Assembly (NCBI GenBank): GCA_035299065.1 | Contig: DATGXI010000029.1 | Coordinates: 1 to 55,409 of the forward strand | Direction of reading: 5' to 3' | Source of the DNA: DASPJQ01 sp035299065 | Lineage (GTDB): Bacteria; Bacteroidota; Bacteroidia; Flavobacteriales_D; UBA2798 | DNA: 55,409 nt | Shown here: positions 8,846 through 18,760 of the stretch, piece by piece | Numbering within the stretch: the first letter of the stretch is position 1 | Layout: every line of letters begins with the position of its first letter | Made by a program: the position numbers and the translations under genes | The notes under the pieces: model-generated | What the model was told of the DNA's origin: nothing | What the model saw: the letters and a program-made list of their open reading frames with translations, nothing else | Databases searched by the model: none

Positions 8846-11680
8846 TTATTTGTGCACTGCATGTTTCAATTCTTTTTTGAGGTACCTGGCCGTGTGACTT
8901 TGTTTGTTATGCTGAACAACCTCCGGAGTTCCTTCACATACAATGGTTCCACCGCCTTCACCACCCTCAGGCCCTATATCAATTATATAGTCTGCACACT
9001 TGATTACGTCAAGGTTATGTTCAATTACAACAACGGTATTGCCTGCTTCAACCAGTTTATTGAGCATTTGAAGTAATAAACTTATGTCTTCAAAATGCAA
9101 GCCTGTGGTTGGCTCATCCAAAATATAAAATGTATTACCGGTCTGTCTTTTTGATAATTCGGTAGCCAGTTTTATGCGTTGCGCCTCACCACCACTAAGG
9201 GTTGTTGAAGGTTGCCCCAGCTTAATGTAACCCAAACCAATATCATTGAGCGTAACAAGCTTTTGTTTTATGTGCGCCAACCCCTCAAAAAACTCAACGG
9301 CTGCACTTATGGTCATGTTTAGCACATCGCCAATTGATTTACCTTTAAAACGCACCATTAATGTTTCTTTATTGTAACGTTTTCCCCTGCACGATTCACA
9401 TTCAACATGCACATTTGGCAAAAAATTCATTTCAATGGTTTTTATACCTGCTCCCTGGCACATTTCACAACGCCCACCTTTTACGTTAAATGAAAAACGT
9501 CCTGGTGTAAATCCGCGTATTTTTGCTTCAGGCAACATCGCAAATAAATTGCGGATATCGGTAAACACATCGGTATACGTTGCCGGATTTGATCGTGGCG
9601 TACGTCCTATTGGTGATTGGTTAATTTCAATTACTTTATCAATTAAATCAAGCCCCACAATTTTTTTATGCGGCAACGGCTTTCCAACCGAATTGTAAAA
9701 ATAACTGCTTAGTGCCGGATATAAGGTTTGATTTATAAGGGATGATTTTCCACTACCGGAAACACCCGTTACACAGGTAAACGTATTAAGTGGTATATGT
9801 AATGTAACGTCTTTTAAATTATGGCCGGTAGCGTTGAAAAGCGACAAGGTTTTACCACTCCCGTTTCTTCTTTCGGCAGGCACGCTTATTTCCTTTGTAT
9901 TTTTCAGGTACGCTGTTGTAATGGAGTCTGACTCCATTAATTCCTTTGGCGATGCTGCATCAAGAATTTTTCCTCCATGTATACCGGCTCCGGGACCTAT
10001 ATCAACAATAAAGTCTGACTCTTCCATCATCTCTTTATCGTGCTCTACAACAATTACTGAGTTTCCGATATCACGCAGGTTTTTTAATGCGCCAATTAAT
10101 TTTGTATTATCACGTTGATGAAGGCCTATTGAAGGTTCGTCAAGAATATACAATACACCGGTTAATTCACTTCCAATTTGTGTTGCAAGCCTTATGCGTT
10201 GCGCCTCTCCACCCGAAAGTGTTTTTGCACTACGGTTCAGGTTCAGGTAATGTAACCCTACGTTATTCAGGAAACTTAACCTGGCCCTAATTTCTTTTAA
10301 TACGGGTGCCGCAATGGCCTTTGTTTTTGCATCAAGGTTAACTTCAATTCCTTCGAACCAATTTGCCAGTTTTTCAATCTCCAGGGAACTTAACTCAAAA
10401 ATATTTTTATTATTGAATTTGAAATAAAGTGATTCCTGTTTAAGGCGACTTCCCTTGCAGGTTGGACAAACCTTATAATTCATGAAGCTGTTGGCCCAGC
10501 GCTGAATTTGTGCGCTTGGACTTTCCTGGCTTTGCCTGATCACAAAATTTACCACCCCTTCAAAATCGTTTACATAGTCAAAAATACCAGGAGATGTTTC
10601 TACTTTAATTGATTCTTCGGTGCCAAAAAGAATTTTATTCAATACGTTTTCGGGAATTTCTTCAACAGCCACCGTGGGTTTTAACTTATGCCCAAGAAGA
10701 ATAGAATCAATGATCTTAAAAATATATGATGACTTGAATTCGCCCAATGGAGCTATGGCTCCGCTTTTGATGGACTTTGAATCATCGGGAATAATTTTTT
10801 TTATGTCTGCCTCAAGTATTTCTCCAATACCATCGCACTTTGAACAGGCTCCATAAGGTGAATTAAATGAAAATAAATTTGGAGCGGGCTCATTGTAAGA
10901 TATTCCGCTGGTTGGGCACATGAGTTTACGGCTTAAAAACTTCACCTCTTCAGTACCCATGTCCATTACCATTAGTGAATCTTTCCCGTGTTTAAGTGCT
11001 GTTTTAAGCGATTCGTATATACGGTCGCGTGCCTCTTCTTTAACCTCAATACGGTCAATGACAATTTCTATATCATGTATTTTATAACGGTCAAGGGATA
11101 TACGCTCGGTTACCTCACGAATTTTACCATCTACACGAACACGAAGGAAACCAAGCTTGCGAATTTGATCAATCAGGTCTTTGTACAATCCTTTACGCCC
11201 TTTCACCACCGGTGCCAGTAAAGCAATTTTTTTGTCTTTGTATGTTGACAAAATAAGATCAAGTATCTGCGTGTCGCTGTACTTAACCATTTCTTCGCCC
11301 GTGTTGAATGAATAAGCTGTTGCAGCCCTTGCGTAAAGGAGGCGTAAAAAGTCATACACTTCGGTAATTGTTCCAACCGTTGAGCGTGGGTTTTTTGACA
11401 CTGTTTTTTGTTCAATGGAAATAACCGGGCTTAGGCCATTTATTTTGTCTACATCAGGTCTTTCAAGTGAACCAAGGAAAGTGCGGGCATAGGAAGAAAG
11501 TGTTTCTACATACCGTCTTTGCCCTTCAGCGTAAATTGTATCAAAAGCCAATGATGATTTTCCACTTCCGCTTAAACCGGTAAACACTACCAATTTATTG
11601 CGTGGGATTTTAAGGTCAATGTTTTTTAAGTTGTGAACCCGCGCTCCGTAAACCTCTATATAATCGTTTTCTGTGTTCAT
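8846..11680 (-). CDS. uvrA: Excinuclease ABC subunit A
   Basis: 944 residues, the usual UvrA length. It is the damage-sensing ATPase of nucleotide excision repair, loading UvrB on DNA. Two ABC modules are present: Walker A at about residues 35-43 (GLSGSGKSS) and again in the C-terminal half (GVSGSGKSS), each paired with a LSGGEAQRI signature and an LDEP Walker B. The C-terminal zinc finger is complete (CEMCQGAG and CESCRGKR). The N-terminal finger reads CPTSG then CSKCDG, so the second Cys of the first pair is replaced, as I recall for other Bacteroidota UvrA proteins. The gene begins 5 bp after a lytic transglycosylase gene, so it may be read from the exopolysaccharide operon. Confidence 0.97.
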   Translation of the reverse strand: MNTENDYIEVYGARVHNLKNIDLKIPRNKLVVFTGLSGSGKSSLAFDTIYAEGQRRYVETLSSYARTFLGSLERPDVDKINGLSPVISIEQKTVSKNPRSTVGTITEVYDFLRLLYARAATAYSFNTGEEMVKYSDTQILDLILSTYKDKKIALLAPVVKGRKGLYKDLIDQIRKLGFLRVRVDGKIREVTERISLDRYKIHDIEIVIDRIEVKEEARDRIYESLKTALKHGKDSLMVMDMGTEEVKFLSRKLMCPTSGISYNEPAPNLFSFNSPYGACSKCDGIGEILEADIKKIIPDDSKSIKSGAIAPLGEFKSSYIFKIIDSILLGHKLKPTVAVEEIPENVLNKILFGTEESIKVETSPGIFDYVNDFEGVVNFVIRQSQESPSAQIQRWANSFMNYKVCPTCKGSRLKQESLYFKFNNKNIFELSSLEIEKLANWFEGIEVNLDAKTKAIAAPVLKEIRARLSFLNNVGLHYLNLNRSAKTLSGGEAQRIRLATQIGSELTGVLYILDEPSIGLHQRDNTKLIGALKNLRDIGNSVIVVEHDKEMMEESDFIVDIGPGAGIHGGKILDAASPKELMESDSITTAYLKNTKEISVPAERRNGSGKTLSLFNATGHNLKDVTLHIPLNTFTCVTGVSGSGKSSLINQTLYPALSSYFYNSVGKPLPHKKIVGLDLIDKVIEINQSPIGRTPRSNPATYTDVFTDIRNLFAMLPEAKIRGFTPGRFSFNVKGGRCEMCQGAGIKTIEMNFLPNVHVECESCRGKRYNKETLMVRFKGKSIGDVLNMTISAAVEFFEGLAHIKQKLVTLNDIGLGYIKLGQPSTTLSGGEAQRIKLATELSKRQTGNTFYILDEPTTGLHFEDISLLLQMLNKLVEAGNTVVVIEHNLDVIKCADYIIDIGPEGGEGGGTIVCEGTPEVVQHNKQSHTARYLKKELKHAVHK

Positions 11681-11685
11681 TTGTT

Positions 11686-12654
11686 TTATTTCAAATCAGG
11701 TTTCATGTCAAAGTCATCTGCCGGCAATAAAACCTGGTATTTTTTTCTCATTTTATTTGGCAACGACTTGTCGCGTAACCAGGGGTTAAGGTACTTCAGT
11801 ATTTTGTAGTTTACCTTTTGGGATTTTGAAAATTTAACAAGATCGGTTATGGTTGTATCGACCTCAATAGTTTTAGTTTTCAATGGGGGGTAAAGGTCTT
11901 TTTTTCGAAGGTTGAAACCGTAATAAAGCGGGTGATCATAAATTTCCTTTGCAGCAAGAATTCTGAAAATATACCTGCGTGTTTCTTCAACCAGGTACAG
12001 GTCATAAAATGATGTTACGCCTTGTTCCTTTTGCCTTTCCATAACTCCGCCAGGGCCCATGTTGTAAGCGGCCGCAACCAGGGTCCAGTTATTAAACCGC
12101 GCATACGATTCTTTTAAAAATTTGCAGGCTGCGCGTGTTGCTTTTTCAACGTTGTAACGCTCATCAACAAAACTGTTTACCTCAAGTCCAAAATGAGCTC
12201 CAGATGACTTAAGGAACTGCCAATATCCGGCCGCTCCAGCGGGAGAAACAACATTATCAAAACCACTCTCAATCATTGCTATGAACTTAAAATCATCGGG
12301 AACACCTTCTTCTTTCAATATTTTTTCCATTAAAGGGAACCAACGGTTGGCTTTTTTAATAAAGAAAAGAGTTTGGGAGTGCCAATACGTATTAATTACA
12401 AGTTCACGATCAAGACGTTCACGCACTTCAATGTCTTCAACCGGAACTTTTTCGCCCGCAAAATTTACCGAATCGGGTAAAGCAAGAGAAAAAATGCGGT
12501 AATTGTTTTTTACAAATTCACGGTGTTCGTCATCTTTAACATCCGGATCATTTTTTTCGGTTGATGAAAAAACAAACATCTTCATAGCCACCACACCGGC
12601 TCCGGCAATCACCACGATTGCAAGAAACCTAAATATTCTCGTTTTTGATTTCAT
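11686..12654 (-). CDS. Lytic transglycosylase, SLT domain
   Basis: 322 residues. The N-terminal hydrophobic segment (about 8-30) is a signal anchor. About residues 120-240 form the family 1 SLT fold: catalytic Glu129 in MIESGFD, then SPAGAAGYWQF and AAYNMGPGGV. These enzymes cleave peptidoglycan between MurNAc and GlcNAc, forming 1,6-anhydroMurNAc. The arrangement resembles MltD, but no LysM repeat is visible; the last ~80 residues are a basic tail (YKILKYLNPWLRDKSLP) that may be a degenerate LysM-like region. The start overlaps the end of the upstream glycosyltransferase gene by 26 bp. Its place between polysaccharide genes and uvrA suggests it opens wall for polymer export, an inference only. 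Confidence 0.87.
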   Translation of the reverse strand: MKSKTRIFRFLAIVVIAGAGVVAMKMFVFSSTEKNDPDVKDDEHREFVKNNYRIFSLALPDSVNFAGEKVPVEDIEVRERLDRELVINTYWHSQTLFFIKKANRWFPLMEKILKEEGVPDDFKFIAMIESGFDNVVSPAGAAGYWQFLKSSGAHFGLEVNSFVDERYNVEKATRAACKFLKESYARFNNWTLVAAAYNMGPGGVMERQKEQGVTSFYDLYLVEETRRYIFRILAAKEIYDHPLYYGFNLRKKDLYPPLKTKTIEVDTTITDLVKFSKSQKVNYKILKYLNPWLRDKSLPNKMRKKYQVLLPADDFDMKPDLK

Positions 12655-13735
12655 CTTTTTTTGACTTTAAATAATATTTCATAATAAAAGCTGCCGAAAG
12701 CAACACAACAAAATACGTAAAAAACACAACCGTGTATAAATGGGACCAACCGGGAATAAACCGGTTAATTACCAAAACAAGAAAAACCGAAAATCCGCCA
12801 AAGCCTACAAACAGGAAGGCTACTTGCGAATCGGTTAATCCAAGGTATGAAAGGTGATGTGTAGTATGATCTTTACCTCCAACAAATGGCGACTTTTTTT
12901 TCAATATACGGGAAATGGTAACAAAAGTTGTGTCAAGCATTGGAAGTAAGAACGCCACCAAAACCGTACTGAGTTGCTTTGTGGGTATAGCCTCACCATG
13001 AAAATCGGTTGAATTCCATAAGTATTTAATGCCATAATAAGCCAGGAACATACCTATAAACTGGCTGCCTGTGTCACCCATGAACATTTTTGATGGATTC
13101 CAGTTGTGAAATAAAAACCCACACAAACTACCCATTACACCTATTAGAACAAGCGAGTCAAACAGCGACATTTCATCGGTACCAATTTTAAGCGAAACAA
13201 AAATACTTGCAATAATAGTTATTGAAACTCCAGTGGTAATTCCATCCATGTTGTCAAGCATGTTAATTGAATTCATGATACCTACAACCCAAAGAAATGT
13301 AAGCACATAATTGAACACTTCATTTGATGATACGTGTATATAGTTATTTGTAAAAACAAGCACTACTGAACACAGTGCCTGGATAACGAATTTAAGAATG
13401 GGGCGTGTATTATACGCGTCATCAGCTAGTCCCATAAGGAACGCGATACAAACAGTTGCCAGTACTCCCAGGGCCTGAAGATTGTTAAAAATACTTTCAA
13501 ATTGGCTGAAAAAAATTGAATGGAATGAAACCGAAATAAGGAAACTTATAAAAAATGTGATGCCTCCAAGAGCTGGCTTTTGCGAAGCGCTCCATCGGCT
13601 TATTTCACTTATGTTTTCGCGAATTCCCAGTGTTGAGGCAAACCTGAGTAGTATAGTGTTAAAAAGAATAGAAAAAACCAGGGTAAAAATAAATACCAGG
13701 GCCAATATTAAAAGATAGTGCTCCTGGGGAATCAT
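12629..13735 (-). CDS. MraY/WecA-like UDP-sugar:undecaprenyl-phosphate sugar-1-phosphate transferase
   Basis: 368 residues with about ten to eleven membrane segments. It shows the family motifs NMLDNMDGI (Asp-rich catalytic region), FMGDTGSQFIG and the His-rich DHTTHHLSYLG loop. Enzymes of this family move a sugar-1-phosphate (usually GlcNAc) onto undecaprenyl phosphate, starting polymer synthesis at the inner membrane. The gene lies in the exopolysaccharide run and overlaps rfbC by 4 bp upstream and the lytic transglycosylase by 26 bp downstream, so WecA-like initiation of surface polysaccharide is more likely than MraY itself. The exact sugar cannot be read from sequence. Confidence 0.9.
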   Translation of the reverse strand: MIPQEHYLLILALVFIFTLVFSILFNTILLRFASTLGIRENISEISRWSASQKPALGGITFFISFLISVSFHSIFFSQFESIFNNLQALGVLATVCIAFLMGLADDAYNTRPILKFVIQALCSVVLVFTNNYIHVSSNEVFNYVLTFLWVVGIMNSINMLDNMDGITTGVSITIIASIFVSLKIGTDEMSLFDSLVLIGVMGSLCGFLFHNWNPSKMFMGDTGSQFIGMFLAYYGIKYLWNSTDFHGEAIPTKQLSTVLVAFLLPMLDTTFVTISRILKKKSPFVGGKDHTTHHLSYLGLTDSQVAFLFVGFGGFSVFLVLVINRFIPGWSHLYTVVFFTYFVVLLSAAFIMKYYLKSKKDEIKNENI

Positions 13736-14286
13736 TTGTAACTAAACGGGGATTTAAACTGGTTCAATGAAAGGCCTTCATTATCCTTTTCAGAAATTAG
13801 AGCATTTTCAACTTTCCAGTCAATGCCAAGTGATGCATCGTTATACATCAATGTCATTTCTGATTGTTTATGGTAAATATTTGTGCATTTGTAAAGAAAA
13901 ACTGAATTTTCTTCTAGCACTGAAAACCCATGTGCAAATCCTGGTGGAATCCAAAGCATGAGGTTATTTGCGGCCGATAGTTCTATTCCGAAATGTTGGC
14001 CAAAAGTAGGAGAACCTGTACGTATATCAACTGCAACATCATAAACACATCCATTGGCTACGCGAACCAGTTTGCCTTGTGCAAATGGCGGGGCTTGCAA
14101 ATGAAGTCCACGAATTACATTTTTTTTTGAAACAGAATGATTATCCTGGACAAAAGAAAACTCCTCACCTGTAAGATCCTTAAAAACGTTTTGGTTAAAC
14201 GATTCGAAAAACGTTCCCCTGCTGTCAGCAAAAACACGGGGTTCAAGCACCAGCAATCCATTCAATGCTTTCTCAAGAATACGCAT
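13732..14286 (-). CDS. rfbC: dTDP-4-dehydrorhamnose 3,5-epimerase
   Basis: 184 residues, the normal RmlC length, a cupin enzyme making the L-rhamnose precursor. The core is intact: RGTFFESF, RGLHLQ with catalytic His62, QGKLVRV with Lys72, IPPGFAHGFSVL, and FLYKCTN with the active-site Tyr. It directly abuts the tyrosine kinase gene upstream and overlaps the next gene by 4 bp, so it is translated within the operon. No rfbA, rfbB or rfbD is visible in the window; the partners must lie elsewhere. Confidence 0.94.
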   Translation of the reverse strand: MRILEKALNGLLVLEPRVFADSRGTFFESFNQNVFKDLTGEEFSFVQDNHSVSKKNVIRGLHLQAPPFAQGKLVRVANGCVYDVAVDIRTGSPTFGQHFGIELSAANNLMLWIPPGFAHGFSVLEENSVFLYKCTNIYHKQSEMTLMYNDASLGIDWKVENALISEKDNEGLSLNQFKSPFSYK

Positions 14287-16752
14287 CTATTTTTTCTTTT
14301 TAACTTTTAATCGGCTTAACAAACCACCTTTTGGCTTCACCTCATCATCAAAATAATTCTCTCCGTAGGTATAACCGTAACCATAGCCGTAGCCGTAACC
14401 ATAGCCGTAACCGTAATTGTAACCATACCTGCCGCGATCAATATCAACACCATTCAAAATAGCTGATAATTTCACCACACCATTTTCATTGATGATCCTA
14501 TCGGCATTCTGCACAAAATTCTTTTTTGAATAATTTGCCCTGAAAATGTAAATAGGGTAATCGGCTTTTAACAATACCGGGATACCGTCACTTACAAGTC
14601 CTACAGGCGGGTTATCAATTATAATAAAATCATAGTCCTTTTTTAGTTCGATAATAAGTTCATCCAGGCGACCATTAATGATAAGCTCGGCCGGGTTTGG
14701 CGGAGGTGGACCTGCAGTTATATAATCAAGGTTTGCAAGTGCACTGTGTCGAACACAATCGCGGTAGTTGCTGCGTTTACTTAAAATAGTGCTCATTCCA
14801 ATATTGTTCTCAACATTGAACCCTTTGTGAATTTTAGGTTTACGCATGTCAAGGTCAATAATGATTACTTTTTTTCCTGAATAGGCAATAATTCCTCCAA
14901 TATTTAGTGCCACAAACGTTTTACCTTCACCCGATATGGTTGATGTCACCGCTAAAATTTTAGTGCCTTCATCATTTGCAATAAACTGAAGGTTGGTACG
15001 AATTGACCTGAATGATTCAGATATGATGGACTTTGGGTTCTTGTCAATGATCAACTGCGAAACAGGAATATCTTTCTTATATTTTGGTACAATACCCAGA
15101 ATATTCATGGACGCGTTGGAAAACTTGGTTATTTCATTCAACGAAGTAATTTCGTTATGTAAAATATACCGTATAAAAATTAATGCCAGGGAAAGCAGTA
15201 CAGCTATCAGAAAAAACGCGATTGAGATTAAACGTTTGCGGGGCGAAACAGGTGAACTGGCTGGAACCGCTTTATCCAACACCTCGGTTTGTGAGGTCAC
15301 AGCCTGTGCACTTATATCATATTCCGTTTTCTTCTCCTGTAATATAGTCAGGTACTTTTCTTTTATGAGGTAACGTCTTTCAATATCGCTGTATTTAAGT
15401 TCCTTTTCCGGAAGGCTGTAAAAAAATCGCTCCAATGTGTCTCTTCTTGTCTTTAGCAGGTTTTTACGCCTTGATGTTTGTGCCTTTATGGCTGCTACAC
15501 CTTTTTGAATGACCTTAACTTGTAAGTTAATTTGGTAATCCAGGTTTTTAATTTCTCCGCTTTCAGGTTTCAAGCTGTATAAAAGCGATTCTTTTCTTTT
15601 TAAAAGCAAACGCAGTTCTTCTACATTTTTTCCAATACCCTCTTCAATATTTGAGCCCGACATAGCAGAAATCACATTATAAATATCAATTTCTTTGGCA
15701 TCGGCATTCACTTTATTTTCAATTTCACTCAGTATTTCTTCATCAATTTCAGTTTGAATAAAATCAGACTCTGTTTCAGATATTCGTTCGAGGTAGCTAT
15801 TGGAAACACTTGTAAAATCGTTAACCTTATTGGCTTTTTTAAATTCCTGCAGCATGTTTTGTAACTCACTCAATTCAGCATCCACCTTATCAAGCTGCAT
15901 TTTCACAAAACCCACCACGCGGCTACTACTTTCGGCTTTCCTGACAGAATCAAAGTCTTTAAACGAAATAGCAACCATATTGGCAATATCAGCAGCAATG
16001 TAGGGATTGTTGTCAGACATTGTGATTTGAATTGTTTTAGCTGTTCCATTGGCTATTTTTACCGAAAGCTTAGAAAAATATTTTGCAACGAGCTGTTGCT
16101 TGCTGTTAAACACGCAGTAAAGCTTGTTGTCTTCCTGGCTTTGAAGCGTGAATTTTAAATTGTTCAGGTTGTAAAACGCTTTAAAATGTGGAGTAATAAA
16201 TAGCGTGTTGGGTTTTACCTGGAAAGAATATTGCTTACCACCGAGCGCATAACTGAATGTACATTGACCATTTTTATCAAAAACCGTATTGATCCGAGTA
16301 CCAATAATAGCTGAATCAGAAAAAGAAATGTCCTTTAAGAGGTAAGTTGAGTGAATATAACTTTCTTCCTGCAAAACTTTTCCCTCTATTATATAACTTA
16401 CATCCAGAGGCAATTCTTTCACCACCTTTTCAAAAAGAAATTTTGAACGAATTAATTCAAGGTAAATTTCAAGAGGTTCTTCTTCCATTTCAGAACCAAT
16501 ATCCAGCGCTTTTCTTTTAGTATCGTCATTTACCACTTGAATTATGGCCGATGATTCATAAACCGGTGCCGAATAGCGCAGGTAAAGAAACGCACCAGAA
16601 AAGCAAGCTCCAAAAATGAGCATTACAAACCAAAAAGACTTGCGGGCAATAAATATAAAAAGCCCAAGTTCAAATTCATTGCTGAAATTTGAAAGCCTTT
16701 CTTTGTATTGAGAAAAGGTTTGATTCTTGGAACTTATTTCTTCGCCTAACAT
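14287..16752 (-). CDS. Wzc-like polysaccharide co-polymerase and tyrosine autokinase
   Basis: 821 residues. A first membrane segment (about 35-57) opens a Wzz-like periplasmic region with long coiled coils (SELQNMLQEFKKAN and around), a second membrane segment lies near 515-537, and the BY-kinase domain fills the rest. Walker A is SGEGKT near residue 607, Walker A' is IIDLDMRKP, and Walker B is FIIIDNPP. The tail (about 773-800) has 12 tyrosines, most in Gly-Tyr alternation, followed by a basic end KVKKKK. This is the autophosphorylated Tyr cluster that controls polymer length and export. It lies 4 bp after the Wza-like gene and abuts rfbC. The Tyr cluster is more regular than in the enteric proteins I know. 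Confidence 0.93.
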   Translation of the reverse strand: MLGEEISSKNQTFSQYKERLSNFSNEFELGLFIFIARKSFWFVMLIFGACFSGAFLYLRYSAPVYESSAIIQVVNDDTKRKALDIGSEMEEEPLEIYLELIRSKFLFEKVVKELPLDVSYIIEGKVLQEESYIHSTYLLKDISFSDSAIIGTRINTVFDKNGQCTFSYALGGKQYSFQVKPNTLFITPHFKAFYNLNNLKFTLQSQEDNKLYCVFNSKQQLVAKYFSKLSVKIANGTAKTIQITMSDNNPYIAADIANMVAISFKDFDSVRKAESSSRVVGFVKMQLDKVDAELSELQNMLQEFKKANKVNDFTSVSNSYLERISETESDFIQTEIDEEILSEIENKVNADAKEIDIYNVISAMSGSNIEEGIGKNVEELRLLLKRKESLLYSLKPESGEIKNLDYQINLQVKVIQKGVAAIKAQTSRRKNLLKTRRDTLERFFYSLPEKELKYSDIERRYLIKEKYLTILQEKKTEYDISAQAVTSQTEVLDKAVPASSPVSPRKRLISIAFFLIAVLLSLALIFIRYILHNEITSLNEITKFSNASMNILGIVPKYKKDIPVSQLIIDKNPKSIISESFRSIRTNLQFIANDEGTKILAVTSTISGEGKTFVALNIGGIIAYSGKKVIIIDLDMRKPKIHKGFNVENNIGMSTILSKRSNYRDCVRHSALANLDYITAGPPPPNPAELIINGRLDELIIELKKDYDFIIIDNPPVGLVSDGIPVLLKADYPIYIFRANYSKKNFVQNADRIINENGVVKLSAILNGVDIDRGRYGYNYGYGYGYGYGYGYGYTYGENYFDDEVKPKGGLLSRLKVKKKK
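14363..14432. repeat. Imperfect hexanucleotide repeat encoding the Tyr-Gly tail
   Basis: On the minus strand this is a run of GGN-TAY codon pairs inside the tyrosine kinase gene, about eleven imperfect copies. Any gain or loss of one unit keeps the reading frame and changes the tyrosine number by one. Confidence 0.75.
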
Positions 16753-16756
16753 CTTG

Positions 16757-17512
16757 TTACAATCGCTGGAAAACTGTATATACTAAAATAGCCGATGTTA
16801 AAAGGGAAATGTATGGTGCAATTTGCGTCACAACTTCTCGGCCGTACTGAGGAACTGGCTCCACATAAACAATGTCATTTGCCTGCACAATCATATCCGC
16901 ATGCTTCAATCCTTCAATGGTTGAAAGATCGACAAGGTAAGCCTTTCGTTTATCTCCATCACGCCTGAAAACTTTAACACGCCTTGCTTTTCCACGATCG
17001 GTAATTCCACCAGCTGCCGCAATTGCTTCCAACAAAGTGGTATTGTTATTTGCCAGGGGCACTATTTTTGCATCACTTCCATTTCCGGGAAATACAATAA
17101 CACGCTTATTTGTTACCTGCAACTGAACAAAGGGTTCCACATAATATACTGCATATAGTTGTTCCAACAAAAATTCGGCCTGCCTTATAGTAGAATCTTT
17201 CAGATAAACTTTACCAATAATTGGAAAACGTACGGTGCCATCGTTTTCAACGTAATAACTTAAGTTAAACCGATTGAAATTTGATGTTGCCGCAGCATCG
17301 CCTGATGCATAATCAAGAATTTTAAATGCCCCGTTAGAAAATAACTTGAATTCAACAAGATCATTTTTTCCTATCCGGTATTTTTCTTCGGGTGTTTCAG
17401 GAGGGGTATCAAAAACAAAGTTTTTATCAGTCTTAAACATCAGGTTTGAATTGATGTAACAACCCTGCAATAAAAACAACATTGCTAATGCTAATAAAAA
17501 ACGGGTTTGCAT
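16757..17512 (-). CDS. Wza-like polysaccharide export lipoprotein
   Basis: 251 residues. The signal peptide ends in the lipobox LLQGC with Cys18. A Poly_export domain starts at YRIGKNDLVEFKLF and a SLBB-like region follows (VFPGNGSDAKIVPLANN, LLEAIAAAGGI). A C-terminal hydrophobic helix (SLLTSAILVYTVF) resembles the outer-membrane-spanning helix of Wza. It would form the export channel for the polymer polymerised under the adjacent tyrosine kinase, 4 bp downstream. A perfect TAnnTTTG element precedes the ATG, suggesting its own promoter inside the longer gene run. Confidence 0.92.
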   Translation of the reverse strand: MQTRFLLALAMLFLLQGCYINSNLMFKTDKNFVFDTPPETPEEKYRIGKNDLVEFKLFSNGAFKILDYASGDAAATSNFNRFNLSYYVENDGTVRFPIIGKVYLKDSTIRQAEFLLEQLYAVYYVEPFVQLQVTNKRVIVFPGNGSDAKIVPLANNNTTLLEAIAAAGGITDRGKARRVKVFRRDGDKRKAYLVDLSTIEGLKHADMIVQANDIVYVEPVPQYGREVVTQIAPYISLLTSAILVYTVFQRL

Positions 17513-17532
17513 AGTGCTAATTTGTAAGGTTG

Positions 17533-17540
17533 CAAATATA
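17533..17540 (-). promoter_or_regulatory. Candidate -7 promoter element of the wza/wzc genes
   Basis: The minus strand reads TATATTTG, an exact TAnnTTTG match, in the 51-bp gap between the glycosyltransferase gene and the Wza-like gene, 20 bp before its ATG. A TTTTAC about 20 bp further upstream is a poor -33 match. Confidence 0.5.
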
Positions 17541-17563
17541 CTACTTTTACAGGGGTAAAAGCA

Positions 17564-18760
17564 TTATTTATGACCACTTTGCAGAAGCGTGTCGTACAGC
17601 CGGGCCATATCTGCACAAAGCCTTTTATATCCAAACCGCTCCACCACAAATTCACGTCCGGCAAGCTCCATTTTCTTTCTTAATGACTCATTTTCTGTTA
17701 TTTGTAGTAGTTTTTCGGTAAATAACTCAACCTCGTCAACCCCGGTTAAAAAGGCCGATTCACCTTCAATTACAATGTTATTGATACCACCTGTACGCGT
17801 AGACACAATTGGCTTACCCGATGCCTGGGCCTCTATCAGGCTAACCGGGGTACCCTCGTTAAGCGAAGTTAAAACAATAATATCCGACCCGGCATTTACT
17901 ACATCCACCTCTTTTGACCACGATGTTAAGACAACTGTTGCTTTTTTTTGTTCATTTGGCCAATAACAATGATCAACGTTAAATTCGTTTAGCCGATTTA
18001 CAATTTGCTCACGCGATTCCCCATCACCTACAATGAAAAAACGCAACCGTTTTTTACTTTTAGCCAATACATTTTTTACGACCTGTATGAAAAAATCATG
18101 ATTTTTTACAGGGACCAATCGCCCAACAATGGTTATAGCAATTTCATCATCGTCAACCATGTATTTTTGCCTGAACGCCCTGCGTTTTTCGCTTGTATTG
18201 GCTGCAAATTTCTCCAAATCAAACCCCAAAGGAATAACATGCATTTTTTGTGCTTCACAAATGCGGTGAATGTTTACCAGCTCGTGCTTTTGTTCATCGC
18301 TAATGGCAATAATGGCACTGGATTTACGTGCCAGGCTTCGTTCAATTTGCTTTATAATACCCGTTTTTATCGAATTAAAATAGGAATGAAAAACATGGCC
18401 ATGAAAGGTATGTACAACCACAGGCACATGAAGGGAAAATGCGGCTTTTCGTCCTAAAACACCAGCTTTTGAAGCATGCGTGTGTACAATGTCAGGCTTA
18501 TAATCACCAATAATTTCCTTTATTTTTTTTAACGCTTTTCTATCCGCAAAAGGATTAATACTGCGTTTCATTTCAGTTATGATATGCGGATTTAATCCTT
18601 CGTTTTTTGCAATGAAAAGTGAGCTTTCTTCGCTTGAATCAATCTCACCGCCCACCAACATGGTCTCATAATTTGCGGGCATGTATTTACTCAAATATAC
18701 CGCGTTATAGGTTGGCCCTCCAACGTTAAACCGGTTCAAAATACGTAATACTTTAGGCAT
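17564..18760 (-). CDS. Family 4 glycosyltransferase
   Basis: 398 residues with the two-Rossmann GT-B fold. The N-terminal half contains the acceptor-side glycine loop (RFNVGGPTYNAVYLSK) and HTHASKAGVLGR; the C-terminal half has AITIVGRLVPVKNHD and the donor-binding EGTPVSLIEAQASGKPIV with the paired Glu residues of GT4 enzymes. It would add a sugar from a nucleotide donor to the growing lipid-linked unit at the cytoplasmic face. It overlaps the asparagine-synthase-like gene by 8 bp upstream. The sugar cannot be predicted. Confidence 0.92.
   Translation of the reverse strand: MPKVLRILNRFNVGGPTYNAVYLSKYMPANYETMLVGGEIDSSEESSLFIAKNEGLNPHIITEMKRSINPFADRKALKKIKEIIGDYKPDIVHTHASKAGVLGRKAAFSLHVPVVVHTFHGHVFHSYFNSIKTGIIKQIERSLARKSSAIIAISDEQKHELVNIHRICEAQKMHVIPLGFDLEKFAANTSEKRRAFRQKYMVDDDEIAITIVGRLVPVKNHDFFIQVVKNVLAKSKKRLRFFIVGDGESREQIVNRLNEFNVDHCYWPNEQKKATVVLTSWSKEVDVVNAGSDIIVLTSLNEGTPVSLIEAQASGKPIVSTRTGGINNIVIEGESAFLTGVDEVELFTEKLLQITENESLRKKMELAGREFVVERFGYKRLCADMARLYDTLLQSGHK

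Noticed and set aside
14993..15373. 126-codon frame on the plus strand
   Set aside because: Antisense to the Wzc-like kinase gene; composition follows that gene's codons.
18005..18457. 150-codon frame on the plus strand
   Set aside because: Lies entirely opposite the well-supported GT4 gene and has no recognisable product.
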